Of a stretch of DNA of 64,000 nt, positions 38,748-46,931 are shown in pieces. Both the position numbers and the translations under genes were made by a program. The notes beneath the pieces were generated by a model that was not told the DNA's origin, searched no databases, and worked only from the letters and a program-made list of their open reading frames with translations. The first letter of the stretch is position 1. The number at the start of each line of letters is the position of its first letter. The stretch is from Demequina sp. (lineage in GTDB: Bacteria > Actinomycetota > Actinomycetes > Actinomycetales > Demequinaceae), in contig NZ_JADQBF010000024.1 of the NCBI RefSeq assembly GCF_016278775.1, positions 1-64,000 on the forward strand. The letters run 5' to 3'.

Positions 38748-39182
38748 ATGATCCCAACAGCCGCGTAGGTCTCCTCGCCGTGCGCCTCGCTCAAGGGCGA
38801 TCCCCCTGCTGAGAGCTCTGCCACCACCGCCACGGCTGGTCCCGCCGGCTTGCCGAGCGACTCTTCCGACACCGCCGATCCGTTCGACTTCTCGTCGGAC
38901 CTTGTCGACGACACCTACGTTCAGATCGACTACACCTCCGCTGGCGAGACCGTCGTCTTTTGCGACAACCCCGAGGGGTCGTTCTCCACCCTTGACTCCG
39001 GCGGGCCCGGGAACTAGTCGGAGTACGAGGTCAACGACGCGCCAGTAGGGACCGCAACTGGCTTCTATCGCACGTGCTTTGGGAGCGCGCGGCTTGACAT
39101 CTCGTCGTTCGCGGATCCGGACGCGTGCGAAGTCTCCGTGAGGGCGCTCTTGTGCTCGGTGTCCGTTCCTCTCTCACGCTGA
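38748..39182 (+). pseudogene. Decayed gene for a secreted lipoprotein-like protein
   Basis: The 702-bp gap between pntA and the kinase holds a coding remnant. One frame reads through with strongly coding-like third positions: CASLKGDPPAESSATTATAG, then DDTYVQIDYTSAGETVVFCD, and after a stop SEYEVNDAPVGTATGFYRTC and DACEVSV, ending at a TGA (39180-39182). Two lesions are seen. A TAG at 38766-38768, or equivalently a one-base shift, separates a Val-Gly-Leu-Leu-Ala frame from the Cys, which would otherwise form a good lipobox. A TAG at 39015-39017 interrupts the body. The Ser/Thr/Pro-rich stretch after Cys and three later cysteines fit an exported domain. The family is unrecognised. Sequencing error is possible but would need two events. 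Confidence 0.55.
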
Positions 39183-39271
39183 ATGGCACGCGGAACCGCG
39201 CCGCGGACGGCCTTTTTTGCGGCGCGCCACACCCGCGAAACGCGCATTGACACTGCCTCGAAGACCGCCAC

Positions 39272-39277
39272 TAGGAT
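39272..39277 (+). promoter_or_regulatory. -10 box of the kinase-ABC operon
   Basis: TAGGAT would place transcription start near 39284, so an ATG at 39276 inside the box cannot be the start codon. This supports the TTG at 39309. Confidence 0.45.
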
Positions 39278-39308
39278 GAGTGCACGCACACACCAACTGG
39301 GGGGGAAA

Positions 39309-41324
39309 TTGTCCACCGAGACGAACGGCCACGTGGGGCCTGAAGAGGCGCCGGAGCGCTACACCCTGGTACGTCGCCTTTCCAGCGGAGGCGAGGGCGA
39401 TCTGTGGGAGGCCACCGTCGTGGTCGGCGACGGCACCCTTCCGGTCGCGATCAAGGCCATCCACGCCGTGCCAGGGGTGTCTTTCGACGAGTCGTCGCGG
39501 CGCGTTGCCGATCAAGCGGAGATCCTCAAGAGCCTTGATCACCCCGGGATTGTCAAGGTTCGCGAGTACTTCGCTGGACGCGCGGTCAACGCAGACAAAG
39601 AAGTTGAGCCGTCCGAGCAGACGCTCTACGTCGTCATGAACTATGTGGCCGGCCAGGACCTCAGCTCGTGGGTGCGGGACAACCCCCAACGCGACCCGCT
39701 GACGGTGTCGCGCATGGTCAGTGGGCTCGCCGCGGCGATGGCGCACTTGCACTCGGGCACCGCGACAGGTGGCGCGCCCGTGCTCCACCGCGACATTAAG
39801 CCAGCCAATGTGATTGTGGGCACCAACGGTCAGACCACGCTCGTCGACTTCGGGCTGGCACGCCTCGCGAGTCCCGATGCGTTGACCATCGTGGGCACCC
39901 CCCAATACTTCGCTCCCGAGGTGCTGGGCGGCTTGCCACCTAGCGAAGCCTCGGACCGCTACGGCCTTGGGGCCGTCGCATACTTCCTGTACACCGGGGA
40001 GGCACCCAACCTTTCGGATCAGGCCGCCACGCGCGCCAAACTGCTCCAGGTGGACGGGGTGAGCGATCGAGAGGGCTTCGCCGACCACCTCATGGCGATG
40101 CTGTCGAGCGACCCCGCGCGCCGTCCCACCGACGTGGTGGTGTGGGCGCAGGGCCTCGCCATGGGTACCGTCTCAGGTCGCTTCGGTTACGCAGCGTCAT
40201 CGGCGACCAAGAAGTCGCGGCGCGGCATGGCCATCATCATTGCCGTCGCTGCCGTGGTGATTCTCGGCGGCGGCGCAGTCTTTGCCGCAACGTCTGGCAT
40301 GTTCGGTGGAGATGGAGGCACCGAACAGGTCGCCGAGGGCGAACTGATGAACCTCGTGGGCCTGACTCTTGACGAGGCGAAGGCCGAACTCGAGACGCTG
40401 TCCATCATCCCCGACGTGGTCTATGAGGCCACCGAGGGCGAAGAAGGCATCGTCTTGGCGCAAGATCCTGCCCCAGGGACCGCCAGCCCAGAGACCGTGA
40501 CGCTGACGGTTTCCGGACCCGACGTTCCCGTGGAGATGCCTGACCTCGTGGGACTCACTCTTGCTGAGGCGCGCGCCGACCTCGCCGAGATCGACATCAT
40601 CCCCGTGGTGGTCTACGAACCCAGCGGCGAACCCGAGGGCACGGTCTTGGCCCAAGACCCAGAGGCCGATGCGGAAGACCCCCAGACGGTGACGCTCACG
40701 GTCGCTGAGGAGCCCACCACCGTTCCGGATGTCACGCAGAGCAGTCTGAACGATGCGCTCGCAACTCTCGAGGGGCTTGGCATCACGGTAACGACCGCCG
40801 ACGTGCTCAACGAGGACGTGCCTGACGGTCAAGTGGTCGCGCAATCTCCCGAAGCAGGTGAGCCCTTCGAAGAGCAAGTGCTGCTGACAGTTGCACGCCA
40901 ACCCGTGATCGACTTCTTGGCGGATATGCGTCCCGTCGAGGGGAGCATCGGCTCTGGTCCAGCCAGCGTCTCAGGCGTCACCTACACCAGGTCGGTGACA
41001 TACCGGTTGTACTACGACGACCCGAGCCAAGCTGGCTTTGACTTGGGAAGGGACTATCGCGAGTTCCGCACCACGTTGGGCGCGAGCGACGAATCACCGT
41101 CCGATGTCTCGATCAAGTTCGAGATCTATGGAGACGGCCGACTGCTTCACGACTCGACGCTGAGCTTCGGAGCAAGCGAAGCTGTCTCGGTCGATGTCAC
41201 TGGTGTTCTCAGGCTCGAACTCAGAGCCACCAGAGTCGCAGGATCCGGACGACCCTACTCAGTCTTTGCCGACGCCCGCATTCTGGGAAGCCCTGATGAA
41301 GTGCCGGCGGAGAGCAGCGAGTGA
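39309..41324 (+). CDS. PASTA Ser/Thr protein kinase with NPCBM-like C-terminal domain
   Basis: Membrane receptor kinase of 671 residues counted from the TTG at 39309, just after a G-rich stretch. The kinase domain (18-285) has an unusual glycine loop (SSGGEGDLW), VAIK with Lys49, HRDIKPANV with catalytic Asp162, DFGLA with Asp180, GTPQYFAPE and DPARRPT, so it should be active. One helix (about 307-327) leads to three PASTA repeats (about 345-402, 409-466 and 471-529), which in relatives bind muropeptides. Residues 540-665 resemble an NPCBM/NEW2 carbohydrate-binding module: YREFRTTLGASDE, VSIKFEIYGDGRLLHDST and VFADARILG. GTGA overlap couples it to a double-FHA ABC exporter, the probable phosphorylation target. 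ATG 39276 or 39183 are less likely starts. Confidence 0.88.
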   Translation: MSTETNGHVGPEEAPERYTLVRRLSSGGEGDLWEATVVVGDGTLPVAIKAIHAVPGVSFDESSRRVADQAEILKSLDHPGIVKVREYFAGRAVNADKEVEPSEQTLYVVMNYVAGQDLSSWVRDNPQRDPLTVSRMVSGLAAAMAHLHSGTATGGAPVLHRDIKPANVIVGTNGQTTLVDFGLARLASPDALTIVGTPQYFAPEVLGGLPPSEASDRYGLGAVAYFLYTGEAPNLSDQAATRAKLLQVDGVSDREGFADHLMAMLSSDPARRPTDVVVWAQGLAMGTVSGRFGYAASSATKKSRRGMAIIIAVAAVVILGGGAVFAATSGMFGGDGGTEQVAEGELMNLVGLTLDEAKAELETLSIIPDVVYEATEGEEGIVLAQDPAPGTASPETVTLTVSGPDVPVEMPDLVGLTLAEARADLAEIDIIPVVVYEPSGEPEGTVLAQDPEADAEDPQTVTLTVAEEPTTVPDVTQSSLNDALATLEGLGITVTTADVLNEDVPDGQVVAQSPEAGEPFEEQVLLTVARQPVIDFLADMRPVEGSIGSGPASVSGVTYTRSVTYRLYYDDPSQAGFDLGRDYREFRTTLGASDESPSDVSIKFEIYGDGRLLHDSTLSFGASEAVSVDVTGVLRLELRATRVAGSGRPYSVFADARILGSPDEVPAESSE

Positions 41325-43567
41325 GTGAGAGTTCCGTCTCGCCCCTCATCATCACTGTTGTTGACGCAGGGGGCTCGCGCACCTCTGTCACGGTAGCCAC
41401 CGATGGCCCACACACGATCGGGCGTGAACCCGGATCGACCGCACACGTCACGGACCTGCGGGTGTCGCGGCGGCACGCCGTGGTCTACCGAGAAGACGGC
41501 CAGTGGCACCTGAGAATCGACGCCGCCGCTGGAGCCTTTGTGGACGGTGTGCCCATCGACCACCTCGCAGTCGACGAACCCACCGTGGTGCGGCTCGCGG
41601 ACGCCCGCAGCGGGCCGACGCTGGAGTTGAATCCCGCCGGGACGCCGAGTTCTCGCACCGTGAGGATTGGTCGCGCTCCAGACAACGACGTGGTGGTCCA
41701 GGGCCTGGGGGTGTCCCGCAATCACGCCAAGGTAGTCGCGCTGGACAACGGCTGGGAACTGGTCGACCTCTCGACGCCCAACGGCACGTTTGTCAACGGC
41801 ACACGCGTGGAATCGGCGACCTTGAAGGACGGCGATCGCGTGACCGTGGGCGGCTCAGATCACTACTTCAAGGCTGGCCGCCTCATCCCGAGCACCAGTG
41901 GCGACCGCCTCGAGGCACGCGGCGTTGGATACACGCTGCGCAGCGGCAAGACCCTGCTCAGCACGATCGACCTCGACCTCAAGCCCGGCACGCTCATGGC
42001 GGTGATCGGCCCCTCCGGCTCAGGCAAGTCGACGCTTGCCAAGGTGCTCACCGGCAGCGTCAAGCCCACCGCGGGAACCGTCACCTACGCTGGCCTCGAC
42101 AGCTTCACTGATTCCGCGGCGCTCAGGCAGCGCGTCGGCTTCGTTCCCCAAGACGACATCGTGCATCGTCACCTCAGCGCGCGCGAGGCCCTGTCGTTCG
42201 CCGCCGAGCTGCGCCTCGCAGGGTCGGCAAGTACGGAAGACGGCCAATTGCGTGTGGCGCAGGTCAGTGCGGAACTCGGGCTGACCGGTCACTTGGACAC
42301 CCGCGTGTCTCAACTGTCAGGCGGCCAGCGCAAGCGGGTATCGACCGCACTCGAACTCATCACGGAACCGTCTCTTCTGGTCCTCGACGAGCCCACGTCG
42401 GGCCTCGATCCCGACCTCGACGAACAGATCATGGTGGCACTTCGCACCATCGCCGATTCGGGCCGCATCGTCATTGTCATCACCCACACCCCCGCAAGCC
42501 TGCACCTGTGCGACGAGGTACTGCTTCTCGCGCCCGGCGGCCTGCCCGCGTTCAGAGGCACCGCCGCGAAGCTGCTGGCCACCTTCCAAGCATCGTCGTG
42601 GTCCACCGTGTTCAGGAAGGTCTCCGGCGACCCCGCCGCCTCTCACCAGCGCTACGTGGATGCCCACAACATCACGGGACCCGGCGAGCAACGAAGCGTG
42701 ACGACACGGCGAGCAGCTGGCGCCCCTGCTGGCACGGCCGACGCCGCGGTCACCCGCAAGCAGACGCTCACGTTGGCCAGGCGACACCTGCGGCTGCTGT
42801 GGGCTGATCGCGGATACAGCGCCTTCCTGGGCCTGGTCCCCGTGGTGCTTGCCTTGCTGGCGCTGGTGGTTCCTGGCGGTCAGGGCCTGTCGCTGCCCAG
42901 CATCGGTTCGCCATCCGAGCCCTCACAGTTGTTGGTCATCCTGATCACCGGAGCGGTGTTCATGGGCGCGGCCGCGTCGAGCCGTGAGGTGGTGGGCGAG
43001 CGCGTCATCGCCGTCCGCGAACTCAGTTCCGGCCTGTCTGCGACGGCCTACACCGCGGCGAAGATGCTGGTATTCGCGGCGATCTGCGCGGTTCAGGCGG
43101 CGATTCTGGTGGTCACGTTCTCGCTGTTCTTGAGTCTTCCAGACGGCGGCATGCTGCTGGGCACGTCGCTTGGCGCTGGCCTGGAACTGACGGCAGCCAT
43201 CGGCGCCACCGCGTTCGCCTCGTGCATGGTGTCCCTGTGGTTGTCGGCTGTCATCCGTTCCTCTGAACAGGTGATGCCCATCCTGGTGGTCATGGTGATG
43301 GGACAACTGGTGTTGTCTGGAGGACTATTCTCCGTGACGGACCGCGCGGGACTCGCGGCGCTCGCCGCGCTGGCGCCATCGCGGTGGGGATACGCCGCGA
43401 GTGCCATCAGCATGGACCTGCGCGACCTGGTCCCGCACGGGCCTCAGGACCCGCTGTGGACTGCGTCGGTTGGCAATTGGCTACTGGCAATGATCGTGTT
43501 GGTGATCATGGCGGCCGCGTTCGGCGCCTTGGCGCGACGACAGGTGGGGCGCCTCACCGGGCCGTAG
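41321..43567 (+). CDS. Double-FHA ABC exporter, fused ATPase and permease (Rv1747-like)
   Basis: Half-transporter of 748 residues. FHA1 (about 15-90) has TIGREPGSTAHVTDLRVSRRHA, and FHA2 (about 108-185) has VRIGRAPDNDVVVQ with GVSRNHAKV and NGTFVNG; both keep the Arg, Ser and Asn-Gly residues that read phosphothreonine. The ATPase (about 200-430) has GPSGSGKSTLAKVL (Walker A), QLSGGQRKRVSTALEL (signature) and LLVLDEPTSGLDPD (Walker B). Six helices follow in an ABC2 membrane domain (about 505-740). The order matches mycobacterial Rv1747, which exports a cell-wall precursor and is phosphorylated by PknF. The GTG start overlaps the kinase stop by 4 nt. Confidence 0.92.
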   Translation: MSESSVSPLIITVVDAGGSRTSVTVATDGPHTIGREPGSTAHVTDLRVSRRHAVVYREDGQWHLRIDAAAGAFVDGVPIDHLAVDEPTVVRLADARSGPTLELNPAGTPSSRTVRIGRAPDNDVVVQGLGVSRNHAKVVALDNGWELVDLSTPNGTFVNGTRVESATLKDGDRVTVGGSDHYFKAGRLIPSTSGDRLEARGVGYTLRSGKTLLSTIDLDLKPGTLMAVIGPSGSGKSTLAKVLTGSVKPTAGTVTYAGLDSFTDSAALRQRVGFVPQDDIVHRHLSAREALSFAAELRLAGSASTEDGQLRVAQVSAELGLTGHLDTRVSQLSGGQRKRVSTALELITEPSLLVLDEPTSGLDPDLDEQIMVALRTIADSGRIVIVITHTPASLHLCDEVLLLAPGGLPAFRGTAAKLLATFQASSWSTVFRKVSGDPAASHQRYVDAHNITGPGEQRSVTTRRAAGAPAGTADAAVTRKQTLTLARRHLRLLWADRGYSAFLGLVPVVLALLALVVPGGQGLSLPSIGSPSEPSQLLVILITGAVFMGAAASSREVVGERVIAVRELSSGLSATAYTAAKMLVFAAICAVQAAILVVTFSLFLSLPDGGMLLGTSLGAGLELTAAIGATAFASCMVSLWLSAVIRSSEQVMPILVVMVMGQLVLSGGLFSVTDRAGLAALAALAPSRWGYAASAISMDLRDLVPHGPQDPLWTASVGNWLLAMIVLVIMAAAFGALARRQVGRLTGP

Positions 43568-43614
43568 TCCAAGAGGGTCGATGAGTCGGTATGGGAGGCC
43601 ACCCCTCCATCCGA

Positions 43615-44373
43615 TCAGACGATGGTCCAGCCGCCGTCCACCATGAGGGTCGATCCGTTAGCCATCTCACCTGCATCGCTGGCGAGGTACTGCACCGCCG
43701 CCGCAATGTCCGTGATGGTGGCGAAGCGTCCGCGGGGGATCTTGGAGAGCACTGCGTCGCGGAAGCTTGGTGTGTCGAGCCGATCTGCCGTGCCTGCCGT
43801 GTACGTGAAGGTCGGCGCCACACCGGTGACAATGACGCCTGCGCCACCCCACTCTAGGGCGAGGGTCCGTGTCACCTGGTTCAGACCACCCTTGGAGGCG
43901 CAGTAGACCACCTCGTCCTGGTTGGCGACCACCGAGATCTGCGAACTCATGTTGATGATCCGCCCGTAGCCGCGGTCAAGCATGTGGCGGGCGGCCGCCT
44001 GCGCACAGAAGAACGCTGCCCGCAGGTTGAGGTCCATCATGGTGTCCCAGTCCTCGACCGTCACGTCGATGGCGGGGATCGGCTTGCCCATGCCGGCGTT
44101 GTTAACCAAGATGTCGATCCGGCCGTGGTCTTCCGCGATCCGGTCGAAGAGTGGTCCTATCTGCGACACGTCGCGTAGATCCGCGGCGTAGGTCCGCGCC
44201 GATCGCCCGCTTGACGCCATCTCATCGCGCAGTTGCTCCACCGTGGCGTCGTGGCCGCCGACAGCCGCGACCACCGCGCCGCGGTCGACAAAGTAGTCAA
44301 CTAGGCCCCTGCCGATTCCGCTGGTGGCGCCGGTGATGACCATCGTCTTGCCGCTGATATCGAAATCGCTCAT
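43615..44373 (-). CDS. Short-chain dehydrogenase/reductase (classical SDR)
   Basis: NAD(P)-dependent oxidoreductase of 252 residues from the ATG at 44373. The cofactor motif is VITGATSGIGRGLVDYF (TGxxxGIG), followed by NNAG in DILVNNAGMGKP, catalytic Ser in IINMSSQISVV, and Tyr/Lys in VYCASKGGLNQV. The C-terminal region PRGRFATITDIAAAVQYLASDAGEMANGSTLMVDGGW is typical of sugar or polyol dehydrogenases such as gluconate 5-dehydrogenase. A weak CATGGT box is 6 nt upstream of the ATG; the frame extends further but with no support. It converges with the ABC exporter, 47 bp apart, and lies just before rnpB. The substrate is not known. Confidence 0.9.
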   Translation of the reverse strand: MSDFDISGKTMVITGATSGIGRGLVDYFVDRGAVVAAVGGHDATVEQLRDEMASSGRSARTYAADLRDVSQIGPLFDRIAEDHGRIDILVNNAGMGKPIPAIDVTVEDWDTMMDLNLRAAFFCAQAAARHMLDRGYGRIINMSSQISVVANQDEVVYCASKGGLNQVTRTLALEWGGAGVIVTGVAPTFTYTAGTADRLDTPSFRDAVLSKIPRGRFATITDIAAAVQYLASDAGEMANGSTLMVDGGWTIV

Positions 44374-44465
44374 GCCACTACCATGCCCGACTTTGCTCGC
44401 CGCGCTGAACCGGTAGCCCGCCGTCAAGGTAGCCGGTGCTGAAGCATGCGCGCGGCACTGCCTAG

Positions 44466-44840
44466 GCGGATGAGTTGGCCGATACGCCGGGTTCTGTCGC
44501 CGTGCACGGGGCACGACGGGCGGCCATCCATCTACGACGTACGTTGCCGCACGCCTCTAGCAACCTACCCGGATGCTCGGGCGAGCAGCCCTCAAACGCA
44601 TCCTGTCTGGTCTTGCTCCGGGTGGGGTTTACCCTGACCGACGCTGTCACCAGCGACGCGGTGAGCTCTTACCTCACCTTTTCACCCTTACCGCCGGCCG
44701 AGGCCGGAGGCGGTTATTTTCTGTGGCACTTTCCCGCGGGTCGCCCCGGGTGGCTGTTAACCATCACCCTGCTCTACGGAGCCCGGACGTTCCTCGGTAC
44801 GGGTTTCCCCGCAACGCGACCGCCTGGCCAACTCATCCGC
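44466..44840 (-). ncRNA. rnpB: RNase P RNA, bacterial type A
   Basis: Catalytic RNA that removes the 5' leader of tRNA precursors. On the minus strand the conserved blocks follow in order: GATGAGTTGGCC near the 5' end, GAGGAACGTCCGGGCTCC (P4 and J3/4), AGGGTGATGGTTAACAGCC, GAAAGTGCCACAGAAA, AGGGTGAAAAGGTG with GTAAGAGCTCACCGC, then GACAGAACCCGGCGTATCGG and GGCCAACTCATCC, which pairs with the 5' end to close P1. The length of about 375 nt is normal. The ends are set by the P1 pairing and could be off by several bases. The yaaA gene diverges 23 bp away. Confidence 0.95.
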
Positions 44841-44850
44841 GGCTCAAGCA

Positions 44851-44856
44851 TAAGGT
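44851..44856 (+). promoter_or_regulatory. -10 box of yaaA
   Basis: TAAGGT ends 7 nt before the GTG at 44864, giving a leaderless mRNA. It lies only about 10 bp from the 5' end of rnpB on the other strand, so the two promoters are nearly back to back. Confidence 0.5.
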
Positions 44857-44863
44857 GTAGCGC

Positions 44864-45637
44864 GTGCTTGTGCTGCTCCCGCCGTCAGAAGGCAAGACCC
44901 CCGCGACCGAGGGCGAACCCGTCGATCTGTCCGCGCTCAGCCATCCAGCCCTCGCCGATGCGCGCCGCCGCGTGGGCGACACGCTCTCCAGAGTGAGCGG
45001 TCAGCGGAACGCCATGAGGGTGCTCGACGTGGGCCCTTCGCTCGCCGACGACGTGGCGCGCAACACGCGCCTGTGGACCGAGCCGACGGCGCGCGCTGCC
45101 AGCGTGTACTCGGGCGTGCTGTACGACGCGGCAGGCATGGCTCAGTGGGACAACGCGACGATGCACCGAGCTCACCACCGCGTCAGGATCATCTCCGCCC
45201 TGTGGGGCGCGGTCTCCCCCGCCGACCTCATCCCGGCCTACCGGCTATCGATGGCGACCACGCTCCCCCGCATCGGCGGCCTGAGCGCTTACTGGAAGAA
45301 GCACCTCGACCCGCACCTGACCGAGGTAGCCGACGGCTCCGTGGTGGTGGACTGCAGGTCGAGTTCCTATGCGGCCGCCTGGGCGCCCAGGGATGCCCCG
45401 TGGTTGGCGGTGCGCGTGCTGCGCGAACTCGACGGGCGACGCACCGTGGTGAGCCACATGGCCAAGCACACCCGCGGCCTGCTCACGGCACACCTCATGG
45501 GTTACGAGACCGCGCCTCAGTCGCCCCAAGACGTTGCCGACGCAGCGGCAAGTCTCGTCGGCGCCTCCCTTGTCGACGTGGCGCTCGAGGCGCGCAACCA
45601 AGGTCCAGACCACCTGACCGTGGTGGTCGCTGGTTAA
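44864..45637 (+). CDS. yaaA: YaaA family peroxide stress protein
   Basis: Member of the YaaA (DUF328/UPF0246) family, 257 residues. In E. coli YaaA limits free iron and oxidative DNA damage. The start LVLLPPSEGKTPATEG is the family signature; YSGVLYDAAGM, RVRIISALWGAVSPADLIPAYRLSM, LSAYWKKHL and VSHMAKHTRGLLTAHLM are further conserved blocks. The GTG at 44864 is supported by the TAAGGT box. Its stop codon TAA shares the TTAA with the convergent membrane-protein gene, so the two genes end on the same four bases. Confidence 0.9.
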   Translation: MLVLLPPSEGKTPATEGEPVDLSALSHPALADARRRVGDTLSRVSGQRNAMRVLDVGPSLADDVARNTRLWTEPTARAASVYSGVLYDAAGMAQWDNATMHRAHHRVRIISALWGAVSPADLIPAYRLSMATTLPRIGGLSAYWKKHLDPHLTEVADGSVVVDCRSSSYAAAWAPRDAPWLAVRVLRELDGRRTVVSHMAKHTRGLLTAHLMGYETAPQSPQDVADAAASLVGASLVDVALEARNQGPDHLTVVVAG

Positions 45638-46137
45638 GACCGCCCGTAGGCCTTGAGGACGATGCCGCGCTCCGCCACCACCGCGTTGACCGCCTTCGCA
45701 AACTCGACCGGACTCACCCGGTATAGCGGCAGGTTCACGAGTTCTTGAGTTGCGCCCTTGAGGGTGACCCGCGGTTCAACCAGCGACGGCACACCCATGC
45801 CCGCATGTTCAACCACGTTGATGGTGGGGCCGTCCACCCAATCGCGTGGCCGACCGAGCCACGTCTCCTGATAGGACTGTGGCCACTCAAGCGTCCCGGA
45901 AGGCGTGAGCATCAACAACACGCCCTTGTTGCGCGCGAGGTTGGCGATCGCGAGCACCGCGTGCAAGAACGCCACTGCCGAGAAGATCCACAGGACTACG
46001 GCCAGCAACGCCCAGGGCACAAACAGGGCGAGGGCCCCCCATAGCCCAGCGAGTAGCCCGCGCCCCGCGACGCGCACCACAGACGCCGACGTGGGTTCGG
46101 TCCACACGGGCACGGGGTTCTTCCAAGCATCAGACAC
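45634..46137 (-). CDS. Small membrane protein of unknown function
   Basis: Protein of 167 residues. Two hydrophobic helices (about 22-46 and 48-68, separated by PWALLAVVL) are followed by a cytoplasmic domain of about 90 residues with TPSGTLEWPQSYQETWLGRPRDW and VEPRVTLKGATQELVNLPLYRVSPVEF. The GTG start has AAGGAGG 5 nt upstream, a strong ribosome binding site. It begins 23 bp after the histidine phosphatase stop and is probably the last gene of the five-gene minus-strand operon. No family recognised. Confidence 0.78.
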   Translation of the reverse strand: MSDAWKNPVPVWTEPTSASVVRVAGRGLLAGLWGALALFVPWALLAVVLWIFSAVAFLHAVLAIANLARNKGVLLMLTPSGTLEWPQSYQETWLGRPRDWVDGPTINVVEHAGMGVPSLVEPRVTLKGATQELVNLPLYRVSPVEFAKAVNAVVAERGIVLKAYGRS

Positions 46138-46160
46138 AGCGTCCTCCTTCGCGACTCACC

Positions 46161-46931
46161 CTAATCGGTGGGCGCGCCCACGGACATGAGGTGCCTTTCC
46201 ACGATCTCTCCTGTGGTGGAAACCCTGAGTTGCAGCATGGTGACCGATGCGGGAACGGGCCAGATAGCGCCCCACCGGTTCACTGGCATCCCCATGGACG
46301 CACCCACCGCGCACTTGATGGCGACCGCGTGTGACACGGCCACCCAGGTGCGCGGCTCGTCCTTCTGTGCAGTGGCCGCGCGGGCGTGTTCCCGCGCGAG
46401 GTCGACGAGCAGGCTGTCCATCCGCTCCCCCACGTCGCCGAACGACTCCCCGCCCTCCGCCGGAATCTCGCCGAATCGCCACCGATGCATGATGTGAGCG
46501 TCGTCTGCAGAAATCTCCTCCGCGGTGCGGCCCTCCCACGACCCAAAGTGAATCTCCCGCAAACGATCCTCCGTCTCCGGGTGCACGCCGAGGCGCCGTC
46601 CGATGGCTGCGGCCGTTTCTTGAGTGCGCACCAAGGGCGACGCGATGACACGGGTGGCGGTGGCCACCGAGGGCCAGTCGCGGCGGCCGATGGCGTGGAC
46701 GGCGTCGGCTGCCTTGGCGGCCTGGACCCGGCCAGCGGCGTTCAACGCAGGCCCCGGTACGCCAGAGCCCGACAATTGGCGGGTGACCGTCATATCGGTC
46801 ACACCGTGGCGCACCAACACGACGCTCAAGGGACTGAGCAGATCGACGCCACTGACGCGAAAGAGTGGTGAGGAATCGCCAGGCAGGGCGATCGGAGTGT
46901 CGTTAGCCCTGGTTTCGACGGGGTCGGTCAC
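46161..46931 (-). CDS. Histidine phosphatase family protein
   Basis: Phosphoglycerate-mutase-like phosphatase of 256 residues from the GTG at 46931, which overlaps the zinc-ribbon stop (GTGA). The catalytic motif is VVLVRHGVTDMTVTRQLSG, followed by SPLVRTQETAAAIGRRLG, the acid in REIHFGSWEGRTAEEI, and VAVSHAVAIKCAVGA with the second histidine. In mycobacteria and Streptomyces the equivalent position holds an RNase H-phosphatase fusion; here only the phosphatase half is seen and the first 40 residues show no RNase H sequence. A substrate cannot be assigned; alpha-ribazole phosphatase-like activity is one option. Confidence 0.88.
   Translation of the reverse strand: MTDPVETRANDTPIALPGDSSPLFRVSGVDLLSPLSVVLVRHGVTDMTVTRQLSGSGVPGPALNAAGRVQAAKAADAVHAIGRRDWPSVATATRVIASPLVRTQETAAAIGRRLGVHPETEDRLREIHFGSWEGRTAEEISADDAHIMHRWRFGEIPAEGGESFGDVGERMDSLLVDLAREHARAATAQKDEPRTWVAVSHAVAIKCAVGASMGMPVNRWGAIWPVPASVTMLQLRVSTTGEIVERHLMSVGAPTD

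Noticed and set aside
39015-39017. Reading the TAG as pyrrolysine or as programmed read-through
   Set aside because: No pyrrolysine genes are seen and actinobacteria of this kind are not known to use it; a second stop or shift at 38766 fits decay better.
39183-39308. Upstream extension of the kinase gene from ATG 39183 or 39276
   Set aside because: The promoter-like TAGGAT at 39272-39277 lies inside this stretch, and the residues encoded (basic, no pattern) do not look like a kinase N-terminus. The TTG at 39309 is preferred, but not proven.
44446-45000. Open frames of 95-173 codons across 44475-44996
   Set aside because: They read through the RNase P RNA gene and the start of yaaA out of frame.
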